A DNA stretch of 64,000 bases from Candidatus Peribacteria bacterium (GCA_943357175.1 CALRGE010000006.1:1-64000), one strand, 5' to 3'; positions 35,012 through 46,100 are shown, numbered from the stretch's first letter. Numbers and translations are program-made. The notes: generated by a model from the sequence alone, not told the origin.

Positions 35012-37900
35012 CTAAATCCCCATCTTCTTCAGCCAAATTCCTGTATAAGATTTTTTCGACATAGCAACTTCTTCAGGTGTACCAGTTGCAACAATTGTTC
35101 CACCGGCATTTCCGCCGTCAGGACCAATGTCGATAATATGATCTGAAGATTTGATGACATCTAGGTTATGTTCAATGACAAGAACTGAATTTCCCATCTC
35201 AACAAGTTCCTGCAAAACCTCAATCAGTTTGCTAACATCATCGAAGTGAAGACCCGTTGTTGGCTCATCCAAAATATAGAGAGTTTTTCCTGTAGAACGT
35301 TTTGAAAGTTCGGTTGCGAGTTTGATACGCTGAGCCTCACCACCTGAAAGAGTGGTCGCAGATTGACCTATATGTAGGTATCCTAAGCCGACTTTTGCGA
35401 GAGTAGCCATTTTCACTTTAATTGAAGGAATTGCGTCAAAGAATTCTAGGGCTTCGTCGACTGTCATATCAAGCACGTTCGCAATATTCTTGCCTCGGTA
35501 AGTAATTTCGAGAGCCTCACGGTTATAACGCATACCCTTACAAACCTCACATGGAACATAAACATCTGGCAAGAAATGCATTTCGATTTTTTTGAGACCG
35601 TCACCCTGACAAACTTCACATCGTCCACCTTTCACGTTAAATGAGAAACGTCCTGGCTTATAACCACGAAGACGAGCCTCAGAAGTTTGTGAAAAAAGAT
35701 CACGAATTTCTGTGAAAACTCCTGTATAAGTTGCTGGGTTTGAACGAGGTGTTCGCCCGATTGGAGACTGGTCAATATTTATCAATTTATCTAGATGTTC
35801 GATTCCTCGAATATCGCGATGCGCTCCTGCAATAACTTTGCTTCTGTTGATTACTGCGGAAACTTTTTTTACTAAAATATCATTGATCAAAGTTGATTTT
35901 CCTGAACCGGAAACACCTGTCACACAAATTAACATTCCAAGCGGAAATTTTGCATCAACATCTTTCAAATTATGTTCGGTCGCACCAAGAATTTCTAAGA
36001 ATTTACCGTTTCCTTTCCTTCGATTCTTAGGGACTGCTATACACTTTTTTCCGGAAAGATATTGACCGGTAACCGAATTTTTATTTGCCATTACTTCCTT
36101 TGGAGTTCCGGCGGCAACAACATATCCACCGTGTTTTCCAGCTCCTGGACCAATGTCCAAAATATAATCCGCGGCAAGCATTGTATCAACGTCGTGCTCA
36201 ACAACGATAACAGTGTTACCGATATCACGAAGAGTTGTCATAGTTTGAATCAACTTTTCATTATCATTTTGGTGAAGTCCAATTGATGGTTCATCTAAAA
36301 CATAAAGCACTCCCACAAGGTGAGAACCTATCTGAGTTGCAAGCCTAATTCGTTGTGCCTCACCTCCTGAAAGTGTATTTGCAGCACGATCTAAAGTTAA
36401 GTAAGAAACACCCACATTATCTAAAAATTTCAACCGGGAATTTATTTCTCGCATGATTGGAGTTGCAATAACTTTTTGCATATCGGAAAGAAATAACTTA
36501 TTGAAGAATTCAAAGCATTCATGAATTGAAAACTGAGTAATATCAACAATAGAATTTCCATCAATTTTTACTGAAAGCATTTCAGGTCTCAAACGTTTTC
36601 CTTCACAAGCCGGACACATTAAAATTCGCATAAATTGCTCGATCTTTTTCCTAACATAATCTGAATCGGTTTCTAGAAATCTTCTTTCAAGATTTGGAAT
36701 TACACCTTCAAATTTGCTTTGAAATTCACCTTTTGAACCAGTTTCCGCAGACATCATTTTTACTAAATATTTTTCTTCTCCAGTTCCGTATAAAATCATT
36801 TGCATCTGTTTTTCTGTCAAATCTTGAATCGCTTTATCCATTGAAAAACCGTGTTTTTTTGCAACCGCCTCCAAAATTCCATTATACCAAGAAAGATGTG
36901 AAGTTGTTGCAGACCAAGGCATAATTGCACCTTCAGAAAGGCTCAACTTTTTGCTTGGAATAATTAAGTCGGAATCAATTTCAAGTTTTGTTCCAAGCCC
37001 ATGACAAGTTTCACAAGCACCATGCGGACTATTGAATGAAAAATTTCTTGGTTCGAGTTCTGGCAATGAAATTTCTGGATGATCTTCACAAGAAAAATGC
37101 TCAGAAAAAGTTTGAACTTCTCCATTATCATTATCTAAAACCATCATAACTCCCTCACCGTGTTTTAGTGACATTTCAACCGAGTCAGCAAGTCGACTAA
37201 GATCAGGATTTGGTAGTTCAATTTTGTCACCACTTGTAAGTTCTTTATATAATTTTTGTAGATTTTTAACGACTAAACGATCAACAACAATTTCAATATT
37301 GTGAGCTTTGTTTTTATCAAGTTCCGGTAGCTCTAAAACGGAAAAAATTTCGCCATCAATTCGAACTCTTACGAAACCATCACGCTTAATTGTTTCAAAA
37401 ATTTTCTCATGTTCACCTTTGCGACCTCGTACAACTGGCGCAAGTAAAAGTATTTTTTTTCCTTCTTCCATTGCAGCAACATGATCAATAATCTGGCTAC
37501 CGGTTTGTCTAACAATCGGTTTCTGACATTTTGGACAATGAGGAACACCAACCCTTGCAAAAAGTAGTCTCAAATAATCATAAATTTCCGTAACTGTTCC
37601 TACTGTTGAACGTGGATTTCTTGGTGCTGTTTTTTGATCTATGGAAATGGCTGGCGAAAGACCTTCAATTGATTCCACATCCGGTTTTTCCATGAGCTGG
37701 AGGAACTGGCGCGCATATGTCGAAAGTGATTCGACGTAACGTCTTTGTCCTTCTGCGTAAATTGTATCGAATGCTAGAGTTGATTTTCCTGATCCTGATA
37801 ATCCTGTGATAACTGTGAGTTTATCGCGTGGGATTTCCACATCAATATTCTTCAAGTTGTGCATCTTCGCTCCCTTGACAATAATTTTATCAAATGCCAT
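35012..37900 (-). CDS. uvrA: UvrABC excinuclease subunit A
   Basis: UvrA recognises DNA damage and loads UvrB in nucleotide excision repair. The frame is open from an ATG at 37954, but [20 protein letters not shown] at 37900 is the canonical start (962 aa). Two ABC modules are visible: the first P-loop GLSGSGKS (33-40) with YARQFL and [12 protein letters not shown], and the signature [17 protein letters not shown] followed by [13 protein letters not shown]. The second P-loop is [12 protein letters not shown], with a signature [18 protein letters not shown]. Zinc fingers are seen as CETCHGLG and CPACEGKR of the insertion, and CEVCQGDG with CEVCKGMR in the second half. It is followed by no obvious partner uvr genes here. 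Confidence 0.97.
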   Translation of the reverse strand: MAFDKIIVKGAKMHNLKNIDVEIPRDKLTVITGLSGSGKSTLAFDTIYAEGQRRYVESLSTYARQFLQLMEKPDVESIEGLSPAISIDQKTAPRNPRSTVGTVTEIYDYLRLLFARVGVPHCPKCQKPIVRQTGSQIIDHVAAMEEGKKILLLAPVVRGRKGEHEKIFETIKRDGFVRVRIDGEIFSVLELPELDKNKAHNIEIVVDRLVVKNLQKLYKELTSGDKIELPNPDLSRLADSVEMSLKHGEGVMMVLDNDNGEVQTFSEHFSCEDHPEISLPELEPRNFSFNSPHGACETCHGLGTKLEIDSDLIIPSKKLSLSEGAIMPWSATTSHLSWYNGILEAVAKKHGFSMDKAIQDLTEKQMQMILYGTGEEKYLVKMMSAETGSKGEFQSKFEGVIPNLERRFLETDSDYVRKKIEQFMRILMCPACEGKRLRPEMLSVKIDGNSIVDITQFSIHECFEFFNKLFLSDMQKVIATPIMREINSRLKFLDNVGVSYLTLDRAANTLSGGEAQRIRLATQIGSHLVGVLYVLDEPSIGLHQNDNEKLIQTMTTLRDIGNTVIVVEHDVDTMLAADYILDIGPGAGKHGGYVVAAGTPKEVMANKNSVTGQYLSGKKCIAVPKNRRKGNGKFLEILGATEHNLKDVDAKFPLGMLICVTGVSGSGKSTLINDILVKKVSAVINRSKVIAGAHRDIRGIEHLDKLINIDQSPIGRTPRSNPATYTGVFTEIRDLFSQTSEARLRGYKPGRFSFNVKGGRCEVCQGDGLKKIEMHFLPDVYVPCEVCKGMRYNREALEITYRGKNIANVLDMTVDEALEFFDAIPSIKVKMATLAKVGLGYLHIGQSATTLSGGEAQRIKLATELSKRSTGKTLYILDEPTTGLHFDDVSKLIEVLQELVEMGNSVLVIEHNLDVIKSSDHIIDIGPDGGNAGGTIVATGTPEEVAMSKKSYTGIWLKKMGI

Positions 37901-37957
37901 AAAGTATAATTTTTTAGGTAGAAAGACCCTAGCAGGTTTTTTGCCTTTGCACAAGGG

Positions 37958-38260
37958 TTAAAGCCTCATTTTTTCGACCAAACGATCAAAAGTACTTAAT
38001 ATTCCGGCAATTCTACATTTCAGTAAGGCACTTATATCATGTATTTCCTCAGGAATTTCGATGATTATAGCTCCACCATTATCAAGACAGCTAAGTTTTT
38101 CTTGGAGTTCTTGCCATGCATTTGGCGCATTTAGATCTACTTTATCACCTTCGACAGTAATACCAAGTTTCCCCCAGTGCTTCATATCAACTGTCCTGCT
38201 AAGGACATGAACAAAGTCATTGCCAGAAACCGGACCGTCTGTTTGGAAAGAAAGGTTCAT
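37958..38260 (-). CDS. Unknown protein, 100 aa
   Basis: This small soluble protein starts MNLSFQTDGPVSGNDFVHVL and includes GDKVDLNAPNAWQELQEKL and GGAIIIEIPEEIHDISALL. It has an alpha/beta look with two conserved-type Cys (SCLDNG, LKCRIAG). No family is recognised. It lies 57 bp upstream of uvrA's start on the same strand and 28 bp downstream of the prsW-like gene, so the three may share a transcript. It could be a nucleotide-pool or repair accessory protein, but the sequence gives no evidence of that. Confidence 0.6.
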   Translation of the reverse strand: MNLSFQTDGPVSGNDFVHVLSRTVDMKHWGKLGITVEGDKVDLNAPNAWQELQEKLSCLDNGGAIIIEIPEEIHDISALLKCRIAGILSTFDRLVEKMRL

Positions 38261-38288
38261 AATTTTGTTTTCGAGCGCAGATTCTAGC

Positions 38289-39152
38289 CTAGCTTTGTTT
38301 CACAGGCAATACCTCGCCGTATTCACCTGTAATATAGCCGTATTTCTTCAAATTTTCCTTTTTCTTAAACAGATAGTCTAAGAATGAATATCCGAAAAAT
38401 AGGAACGGAACCATGAAAACAGTAATGCCCATTTCCAAGAAAATATTAAACATCGCATGGAGTGCTACCGCGCAAATTAAACCTTCACTAATTTTTTCAT
38501 TTGCGAATGTTCGATTCTTCTTAAAATGAAAAGTTGTATAAAGAAAGTCGATAATTGGATGTCGTTTTTTACGCTGTTCTTCAGCCCAAACCGGATCAGC
38601 AAAATATGCTAGACCGTAAAAATATCCGTATACGCCTGAGAAAAGAATGTGAGCAAAAGTTGAGAAAATTGATCTGAAAACAAAGGATATCATAACAACT
38701 TCTGTATCTTGATATTGCCAAATGTAGAAAAAATAAAGAATATTTTCAAGGAATGCAAAACCGAGCGCTGCAATGATTGAAAACTCAATCGCATCGTCAA
38801 TATTCCTGAAATATCCTCGGTCTGCTTTTACAACAACAATATGTTTCATATATTCCTCAATCACGCCAACAAACATAAATGCCAAAACAGAACCGAGCGG
38901 TAGCGTAAGGCTTGCAAGACCGATAATGTCTGTTTGCATCGTAGATGTGTAGTTGAAAATATTAATTGCAGGAATGAACTGCCAGCTAAATTTATACAGC
39001 AATATAGGTAAAACTGAGGCAATACCCAAAATAAAAGTCTGAAGTGCTTTTCTTTTCGAGACCTCATCCTTCTTGTAGAAGATATAAGACCAGATCATCG
39101 CAGGCACACTTGCGAGGAGAATCGACAGGATTAGGCTTAAATTTTGATTCAT
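38289..39152 (-). CDS. PrsW-family intramembrane metalloprotease
   Basis: PrsW-type proteases (CPBP-related) cut membrane proteins such as anti-sigma factors. The 287-aa protein has about eight hydrophobic segments. The family motifs are in place: EEYMKH (Glu99, Glu100, Lys103), the FAFLENILY motif with Glu136, STFAHILFS with His168, and VALHAMFN with His232, the four metal/catalytic positions. The C-terminal part has a cytoplasmic tail. A strong promoter lies upstream at 39173-39201. It may serve envelope stress or surface-protein regulation, which would suit the S-layer operon, though nothing links them directly. Confidence 0.85.
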   Translation of the reverse strand: MNQNLSLILSILLASVPAMIWSYIFYKKDEVSKRKALQTFILGIASVLPILLYKFSWQFIPAINIFNYTSTMQTDIIGLASLTLPLGSVLAFMFVGVIEEYMKHIVVVKADRGYFRNIDDAIEFSIIAALGFAFLENILYFFYIWQYQDTEVVMISFVFRSIFSTFAHILFSGVYGYFYGLAYFADPVWAEEQRKKRHPIIDFLYTTFHFKKNRTFANEKISEGLICAVALHAMFNIFLEMGITVFMVPFLFFGYSFLDYLFKKKENLKKYGYITGEYGEVLPVKQS

Positions 39153-39172
39153 TTAGAGAATTTAATCTCTTA

Positions 39173-39201
39173 ATTATAGCATAATAAGGGGGTGTGGGCA
39201 A
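39173..39201 (-). promoter_or_regulatory. Promoter of the prsW-like gene
   Basis: On the minus strand TTGCCC, a 17-bp spacer and TATAAT preceded by TGC (extended -10) lie about 21 bases before the ATG. It has the same TGC-TATAAT form as the pilus promoter. Confidence 0.75.
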
Positions 39202-39268
39202 GGTGACAGGTTGGGTTTTAGCGGAATGCATGAGATTTTCGCATTAAAATACGGCGGTATACGAGTCC

Positions 39269-39314
39269 ACACTCACCCTGTGAATTGTCTAGCTGAAGTG
39301 GGTGTTTTGATCTG
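39269..39314 (+). repeat. Conserved block upstream of HNH gene 2
   Basis: ACACTCACCCTGTGAATTGT leads into CTAGCTGAAG, then GTTTTGATCTG. It aligns with 61773-61819 (ACACTCAC, GTCGAGCT, TTTTGATCTG) and, more loosely, with 13699-13740. A TGCTATCAT -10 lies at 39332-39340, about 20 bases after the block. Confidence 0.65.
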
Positions 39315-39363
39315 TTAATTACCTAGGTTTTTGCTATCATAAATAAACCTTAACCCACCCAAA

Positions 39364-40131
39364 ATGAATGATAAAGTACTATTAGAGAAGGCAATTTATT
39401 TCGGCAAAAGTGCAATAGAATGGAAGAGGAAATTTACAGGTTTGTTACCGGAAATCTACAAACGTAAGTTATATGAAAAGAAGAACTGCAGTTCAATCTT
39501 CGAGTTTGCTGCAAAGTTCGGCGGATTATCTAACGATCAGGTTCGTTTAGCACTTAAGTTAGAGGAGAAATTTACAGAGATGCCAAGACTCCACGAAGCT
39601 CTAGTAAACGGAGAAGTAAGTATTAATAAGTTAGCTCGAGTAGTTTCAATTGCAACTCCGGAGAATGAAGTTGAATTGTTGAATATGGTTTCAAACTTAT
39701 CAAACCGAGCTGTAGAAACGCTAGTACGCGATGAGAAATTTACAGGTTTGCACGTGCAGACTTTAACCTTAAATGAAGAAGTTCGAGCTAGACTTGTTGA
39801 ACTCCAGTCAAAAGGAATAGACATCAACGAGTTAATCAGCGCCGCGCTTAACAAACGTGAAGAGGAAATCGCAGAAGAGAAAACCCAACCGGTTGAACTT
39901 GCAACTTCACGCCAATTGCGAGTTAAAACCAAAAAATTACTTACAAAAGAACACGGCACAAAATGCTCCATTCCAACCTGTAAAAAACCATCTTTAGTTA
40001 TTCATCACACTCAAACCTTCGCTATCTCCCACTCACACAACCCAAACTACCTCGCTCCACTCTGTAAAGAACACCACGAGATTGCTCATGCGATTAACTT
40101 GAAAGTGAGGGAGAAAAGGACTTTTAATTAG
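39364..40131 (+). CDS. HNH endonuclease domain protein, family member 2
   Basis: This 255-aa protein has an all-helical N-terminal DUF222-like region (residues ~15-110: LLPEIYKRKLYEKKNCSSIF, FGGLSNDQVRLALKLEEKF, EVSINKLARVVSIATPENE) and a C-terminal HNH module. In the module, KCSIPTCKKPS, LVIHHTQTFA with the catalytic His, the HNPNYLAPLCKEHHEIAH loop and the last zinc His are all present. It is about 80% identical to the member at 61869 and far from that at 13771. The gene stands alone behind its conserved upstream block and a TATCAT box, and is followed by a small antitoxin-like ORF. The product is probably a DNA nuclease. Whether it is selfish or beneficial is unknown. Confidence 0.85.
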   Translation: MNDKVLLEKAIYFGKSAIEWKRKFTGLLPEIYKRKLYEKKNCSSIFEFAAKFGGLSNDQVRLALKLEEKFTEMPRLHEALVNGEVSINKLARVVSIATPENEVELLNMVSNLSNRAVETLVRDEKFTGLHVQTLTLNEEVRARLVELQSKGIDINELISAALNKREEEIAEEKTQPVELATSRQLRVKTKKLLTKEHGTKCSIPTCKKPSLVIHHTQTFAISHSHNPNYLAPLCKEHHEIAHAINLKVREKRTFN

Positions 40132-40156
40132 AACTCGGGAAAAGTATAATCACATT

Positions 40157-40303
40157 ATGAAGAAAAAATTTCAATTAGATCCGGAATTTGCGAAATCTAT
40201 TGAAGAATCTTGGGCTCAGTATAAAGCTGGAAATTTTATTACTCATGAGGATTTAATGAAGGAATATGGCCTTTCTAACCCTCCGTCAAAACCCCTGCAC
40301 TAA
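40157..40303 (+). CDS. Orphan antitoxin-like small protein, 48 aa
   Basis: The ORF starts MKKKFQLDPEFAKSIEESW and continues QYKAGNFITHEDLMKEYGLS. It resembles the C-terminal half of RelB/Phd-type antitoxins (a helical 'AW.eyk.G..it.eel..e.gl' tail). The ATG follows 25 bp after the HNH stop. Its end runs 29 bp into the convergent recF gene, so the two transcripts overlap. No toxin is adjacent. It could be a solitary antitoxin or a truncated remnant. A short length and no recognisable DNA-binding part keep confidence moderate. Confidence 0.45.
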   Translation: MKKKFQLDPEFAKSIEESWAQYKAGNFITHEDLMKEYGLSNPPSKPLH

Positions 40304-41336
40304 TCTTATAAATCACCGCATTTTTCAGGTTTTTCACGTTTTCCATCGAGCATGAAGTGATGATTGTTTGGTAAGATTCAACAAGTTGGCAAAGATGAGT
40401 TTGGCGAGAGGCATCAAGTTCAGAAAAAACATCGTCTAGAAGGAGAATTGGTTTTTTGCCGGTGTGTTTTTCGATGTAACGGATTTGGGCGATTTTCAGA
40501 GCAAGAACTGCTGTGCGCTGTTCCCCGCGCGAGCCGAAGTCAGAAAGTTGCTTGCCGTTCAGGTGAAGTTTGAAATCGTCGTGGTGAGGACCGACTGAAC
40601 TTGAGCCGGAATAAATATCGCGATCGCGGCAAAAGATCAAATCGGAATGTGCAATAACGTCGCTTTCAATTTTTAGCTCATCTTGAGATCCGGAAATTGA
40701 AGAATAAATTTCGCTTAAATTTTCTTTGAGAAATTCGATAAACTCAGCTCGAATTTTCCAAATTGACTGGGAGTTTTTGAGATATGGTTCATCCCACATG
40801 TCAAGTTCATCCGGCTTAGCCAGCCTCATTGAGATTCTTTTGAGAAGCGCATTTCTCTGCTTCAGAACATGATGAAAAACAGAATACGATTCGAAATATT
40901 CGCGACTAAGTTGAATTAGAAGTCGATCAAAATACTGGCGACGAAGACGAGGACTTCCGCTAATCATTTGAAGACTATCCGGTGTGAAAAGTACAACTTT
41001 AAAAGTACCAATAAAATCTTTCGGCTCGCTAATTTTCCCCTGTTTTTTGATTTTTTTTCGGCGAGGTTCTCGTTCAAAAAAAACTTCGAGAGATTTTTCT
41101 TTACCATCTTGTTCAAGTGTTCCTTTAATACGTCCGTGTGGCCTTTCCCATCCTAAAACTTCCATAAAATTTCCGGCGCGGAAAGATTTTCCAAGTGCGA
41201 GGAAGGCGATACTTTCAAGTAAATTAGTTTTTCCCTGAGCATTTTCTCCGAGAAAAATTGTTACTCCGTCAGATAGGTCTAAATTTAGAGCTCCGTAATT
41301 ACGAAAGTTTTCAAGCTTCAATGATTTCAGTTTCAT
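40275..41336 (-). CDS. recF: DNA replication/repair protein RecF
   Basis: RecF is an SMC-like ATPase that loads RecA with RecO and RecR at gaps. The 353-aa length is typical. Visible are MKLKSLKLENFRNYGALNLD, the Walker A GENAQGKTNLLE (30-41), KVVLFTPDSLQMISGSPRLRR, the signature SRGEQRTAVLALK, and the Walker B/D-loop PILLLDDVFSELDASRQ. It is divergent from thrS with a 35-bp gap that holds an ATAATAT box usable on both strands. dnaA, dnaN and gyrB, often next to recF, are not in the window. Confidence 0.96.
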   Translation of the reverse strand: MKLKSLKLENFRNYGALNLDLSDGVTIFLGENAQGKTNLLESIAFLALGKSFRAGNFMEVLGWERPHGRIKGTLEQDGKEKSLEVFFEREPRRKKIKKQGKISEPKDFIGTFKVVLFTPDSLQMISGSPRLRRQYFDRLLIQLSREYFESYSVFHHVLKQRNALLKRISMRLAKPDELDMWDEPYLKNSQSIWKIRAEFIEFLKENLSEIYSSISGSQDELKIESDVIAHSDLIFCRDRDIYSGSSSVGPHHDDFKLHLNGKQLSDFGSRGEQRTAVLALKIAQIRYIEKHTGKKPILLLDDVFSELDASRQTHLCQLVESYQTIITSCSMENVKNLKNAVIYKISAGVLTEG

Positions 41337-41357
41337 GTTGTAAGTTTAGCTCTTGAT

Positions 41358-41365
41358 GATAATAT
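41358..41365. promoter_or_regulatory. Shared symmetrical -10 between recF and thrS
   Basis: GATAATAT reads as GATAAT or TAATAT on the plus strand and as TATTAT on the minus strand. Its end is about eight bases before the thrS ATG (41372), so thrS would have almost no leader, while recF would have one of about 15 bases. No strong -35 was found on either side. Confidence 0.4.
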
Positions 41366-41371
41366 GTCCAC

Positions 41372-43153
41372 ATGGAAGCAAATGAAAAAGTTTCGGGAAT
41401 GCGTCACTCGGCAGCGCACGTGCTAGCACAAGCGGTTTTGGAAATGTTTCCGGAGGCGAAGTTGGCAATTGGTCCTGCAATTGAAAATGGTTTTTATTAT
41501 GATTTTGATTTACCAAGAACACTAATTCCTGAAGATTTGCCGATTTTGGAAAAAAAAATGAAGCACATCGTTAAGCAAAATCAGAAATTTGTGGGGCGTG
41601 AAGAAAACGGCAAAAAAGCTATGGAATTTTTGAAAGCGATCAATCAACCATTCAAAGTTGAACTTTTGAAAGATTTTTTGAAGGAGGGAAAAACTATAAC
41701 TTTTTACGAAAATATTCGTGGTGACGGAACTGTCGCTTATGTGGACATGTGTAAAGGTGGGCATTCGAAATCAACAGGAGAAATCGGCCCATTTAAACTT
41801 ACAAAAATTGCCGGGGCTTACTGGCGAGGTGACGAAAAAAGGCCACAATTACAAAGAATTTATGGAGTCTGTTTTGAAAGCCAGGCAGAGCTTGATGAAC
41901 ATTTGGCGATGTTGGCTGAGGCTGAAAAACGTGACCATAGAAAACTTGGAAAAGAATTGGAAATTTATATAATGAGTGATGAAGTTGGACCTGGTTTGCC
42001 ACTTTGGCTACCGAACGGGGCTGTGATGGTTGAGGAAATTGAAAAGCTTGCGAAGGAAGTTGAATTTGGCGGCGGATATTCTCGCGTTCGAACTCCACAC
42101 ATCACAAAAGGAAGCCTTTATCATAAATCCGGGCATTTGCCATATTACGCAGAATCAATGTTTCCACCGATGATGTTGGATGGCGAGGAATATTATTTGA
42201 AGCCGATGAATTGTCCTCACCACCATTTAATTTACGGAAGCAAAACAAGATCATACCGTGACTTGCCGATTCGTTTGGCGGAGTATGGTCATTGCTATCG
42301 ATTTGAAGATAGCGGAGCGCTTTTTGGACTGATGCGCGTTCGATCAATGTGTATGAATGATGCGCATATTTATTGTATGCCTGAGCAATTTGAAGAAGAA
42401 TTTTTGGCGGTAATTGAAATTTACAAAAAATATTTCGAGATTTTTGGCATCAAAAAATACATGATGAGACTTTCGCTTCACAATGAAGAAGGTCTTGGGA
42501 AAAAATATGTTGATGAACCAAAATTGTGGATAAAAACTGAAGCCGACGTTAGAAAAGTAATGAAAAAATCAGGAGTCAATTTCGTGGAAGCACCGGGAGA
42601 AGCGGCTTTCTACGGACCAAAAATCGACGTTGAAATTTGGTCAGCGATTGGAAGAGAATTTACATTGGCAACAAACCAACTCGACTTTGCGGTTCCAAAA
42701 AGATTCAATTTAACTTACGTTGATAAAGATGGAAAAGAAAAAACTCCACTGGCAATTCACCGTGCACCACTTTCAACACACGAACGTTTGATTGGATTTT
42801 TGATTGAACATTTTGCTGGTGCATTTCCAACTTGGTTGGCTCCGGTTCAAGTTGCAATTCTTCCTGTTTCAGATAAGTTTTTGGATTTTGCCGACGAAGT
42901 AAGCGATGCACTTGCGGCTCATGGCGTGAGAATTTTATTTGACGACAGCGCAGAAAGTTTGGGTAAAAAAATCAGAAATTCCGAGATGAAAAAAATCCCA
43001 TGGATGCTTGTGATTGGTGAAAAAGAGGTTGCCGCTAAAGCGGTGGCCGCGCGAAGTTATCACACAAAAAAGCAGACCGACATGCACTTAGAAGATTTCG
43101 TGACTATGGTGCTTGAAGAGATTGAAGAGAGAAGTTTGCCGGCAAAGGATTAG
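41372..43153 (+). CDS. thrS: Threonyl-tRNA synthetase without TGS domain
   Basis: ThrRS charges tRNA-Thr and corrects Ser mischarging. The protein (593 aa) starts at RHSAAHVLAQAV (His12, His16 of the editing HxxxH), so the ~60-residue N-terminal TGS domain of the 642-aa E. coli enzyme is missing. The editing-domain cysteine YVDMCKGGHS is near residue 126. The catalytic core has MNCPHHHLIY (zinc Cys near 281), MRVRSMCMNDAHIYC (His near 330), APGEAAFYGPKIDVE and HRAPLSTHERLIGFLIEHFAG (His near 463), and the C-terminal anticodon domain follows. The ATG lies at an apparent leaderless position behind the -10. The stop overlaps the convergent gene at 43150. Confidence 0.96.
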   Translation: MEANEKVSGMRHSAAHVLAQAVLEMFPEAKLAIGPAIENGFYYDFDLPRTLIPEDLPILEKKMKHIVKQNQKFVGREENGKKAMEFLKAINQPFKVELLKDFLKEGKTITFYENIRGDGTVAYVDMCKGGHSKSTGEIGPFKLTKIAGAYWRGDEKRPQLQRIYGVCFESQAELDEHLAMLAEAEKRDHRKLGKELEIYIMSDEVGPGLPLWLPNGAVMVEEIEKLAKEVEFGGGYSRVRTPHITKGSLYHKSGHLPYYAESMFPPMMLDGEEYYLKPMNCPHHHLIYGSKTRSYRDLPIRLAEYGHCYRFEDSGALFGLMRVRSMCMNDAHIYCMPEQFEEEFLAVIEIYKKYFEIFGIKKYMMRLSLHNEEGLGKKYVDEPKLWIKTEADVRKVMKKSGVNFVEAPGEAAFYGPKIDVEIWSAIGREFTLATNQLDFAVPKRFNLTYVDKDGKEKTPLAIHRAPLSTHERLIGFLIEHFAGAFPTWLAPVQVAILPVSDKFLDFADEVSDALAAHGVRILFDDSAESLGKKIRNSEMKKIPWMLVIGEKEVAAKAVAARSYHTKKQTDMHLEDFVTMVLEEIEERSLPAKD

Positions 43154-46100
43154 TGGTGGCCTTTATCCCACCCTGCATCTTCATCCCATTCTGGGAGAAC
43201 TCCATGATACTCACCATTGTCAAAATGTGGATGGAAATTAGGATCAAGATGATGCATTTCAACATCTATATTTTTGCCATTTCTTCCCTCTTGAAGTAGT
43301 CTTCTCTTTTTTGCAATTGAATCCGCTTCATTAAAATCATCTACAGCTTGTTGCGAAGTTGCTTTTTGTGAGACCTTAACTCTCTGTAAAAGTGCATCCA
43401 CAAGACTTGGTTTTGTCTTAATTAAATATTGGAAATATTCACCGGAAGCATCTAGTAATGAGTCGTAATCTTTTGGATCCTGCATGTTACCAAAAATGTC
43501 CCCTGGATGGTTTGCTTTTAGCTCTTTTACAAATTTTTGCACTTCGTCTCCATCAGGAACAGGAGTTTTATATATAAAATCGAAGAAAGGTTTATCAACG
43601 TCTTGAAGTAATTCACGCAAAATTTTCATATATTCACGTGGCGATTTTTCAAAACCCTTTCCTCTATAAATTAAATCCCCAGCAGCTCTAGCTTTTGCAG
43701 TATCGGCACCTGTTGAACCCCATCTAAAATATTTATCTCCTAGGTTCTGATATTTTCTTCCCTTTGTGATGGTATCAAAATCAAGAACTATAGTAATAAA
43801 TCTGGCTAATTCTTTCTCTTTATGTGGTATGTCTTTGTAGGAGTGAGCCATCATATCAAGATAGTCTACGAAGGATACAGTACAGTTACCCATACCTGTT
43901 TGTGGCAATCTATAACCACCATTTGCTGATTTAGTTAATGCACTTTCTAAGGTTTTATCTTGTAAGTGCGCCGCATATCTCACGAAATCATCATGATCCA
44001 GTGTGTTACCTTGAGATACGGTTTTCTCAAGACGCTGTCTTACAGATTCCTTATGCATAACTTCAGCCATGAAATGATGTTTATAAGCGATACCAGGTTC
44101 AAATGAACCAGCATCAATCCTTGCCAAAGCTTTTAAATCATTAAAACTTAAGCCTGCCGCTCTTCCCCATAACTCAATACCTGGATATTTATTTGAATCA
44201 TTAGAATTTAATTCTGATGGTCGTTTTCTATCCAGCAATCCACAATCAACACCCTGTAATAAATAATATGCATATTTTTCAGGTGACATTTTACCATTCT
44301 CAATTGCGTAAGAAATCATTTCTTCATATTCCATTGCATCAACATGATGATGGTGACCTTTCGTTCTTACTTCTTTCAACATATCCTTCAAGAAACCACT
44401 CAAACCCTTATCGGTTTCAGCTCTTTCATTACAAACGCTTTTGAATGAACCCTTTGCTGATTCATATGCTGATGTATTTCCACTTTGCCATTTTCTGAAA
44501 TCATCGGGAGTCCAGATGATAGAAGTTGCCTCTCTAAGTCTTCCATAAAATTTTGTTTGATCTTTAAATTCATTCTCAGGATTTGTGGTATCAAAAATAA
44601 TATGGGTTTGAAATTTATTTAGTAATTTTAATACATTTACATCATCCCATCTCATTGCTCCTTTTTTACACAGAACCTCAATGACAGCTTTTAGTTGATC
44701 TGGGCTGTGAGTTTCTGTTGCTAATTTATGCCGTATATGAAAAATATCATGCGGCTCTAAAAGCTTCTCTAAACGTCCAACTTCATGATGCTCTGCTTCA
44801 TGCACTTTATCGGCAAACTCCGCACCGAGTGTTTTAGTTAGATTAAAAGGTAGTAAATGAGGAATCACTTTCTCACCAACTCTACCAATAGTTTCATCTG
44901 AACGTCTGTGCATTTTGCTTTCCGTCCAAGTTTTGATCATTTCGTAACCTCTTGTTAAATCATACCAAGAGACAAAGTATAATTTTTTTCCTCCACTCTT
45001 ACCTCTAGGGAGTGAGAACTGATTTACAAAATCATGTATTTGCTTCTTTGTTTCAGGAAGTTCTTTTTTATATAATGTATCGAAAGCATCGAATTTCAAT
45101 TGAGTTTCTGCGTGAGTAATAGCTTCATCTAATAGGTTTGCGTATTGAGTCTGTTTGACAGGATCAGGGATTTTTCTTACAAACTCAATTTGGTCAACAA
45201 GGCCACTTGGCAATTCACTCGATTGCTTTAAAGATTCTGATAAATATGAATTATTGTTTAAAACATTAAGAGCTTCTTCTTTTATTTGTCTATTTTTCTT
45301 AATTTTTTCACGCCCTGTTTCGATATTAGCTTTCATCTTTTTAAACTCATCTTCCGGAATTTCTGTTTTCTTACTATCAAGTAAAGATTCGGCACTAGCT
45401 AATTCCAATAAAAGACTGTCGCACTCTGTTTCGATCGGTCCGAACAGTTCACTTATTTTACCATGTCCATCAGTAAGATCCTTTTTTAGTTCTTTCGCAC
45501 GTAACAATAAGGCATCTAAATTAATTTTTTCTTTTTTGCTTGAAAGTGCTATTAGGTTTTTTCTTCTGCCTGTTAAATCAACATCAAATATTTCCTTCAT
45601 CTTCATTAATTCTATATTGCTAATCTTCGTAGGATCATTCGTAAACTCCTCAACTTGTTTTGCATACTCTTCAATCGCGTCCACATGGCTCTTATATGAA
45701 CGAGACGTCACTAGTTTTTTCATTGAATCATCATCAACCCAAAATTTTCTTTCTGAATCAATTATACTTTTAAACTCTTGAAGTAGAATTTCCTTCATTT
45801 CAGTTTCAAAAACAGTTTTTTGTTTTTCAAAATCAGTGATTATATTTTCCAAAATTACATTAATGTCATCTCTTGCTCTTATATGTATTGCATTTCTTGT
45901 AGCAGGATCTAGAGCTGACTCAAATTCATCAGCATTTGGAATAGTGCCAACTGGTTGATCAAGAGTTATCCTGCCCAATTTATTTGATTTTGCATAGCTT
46001 TCAAGTTTTTCTATTTCTTGAAGAATCATATTTGCTCGCACAACGAAATCAACTTGTTTAAGAAATTTAGCATTCGCCTGCAAGTTATCTTTATAATGCT

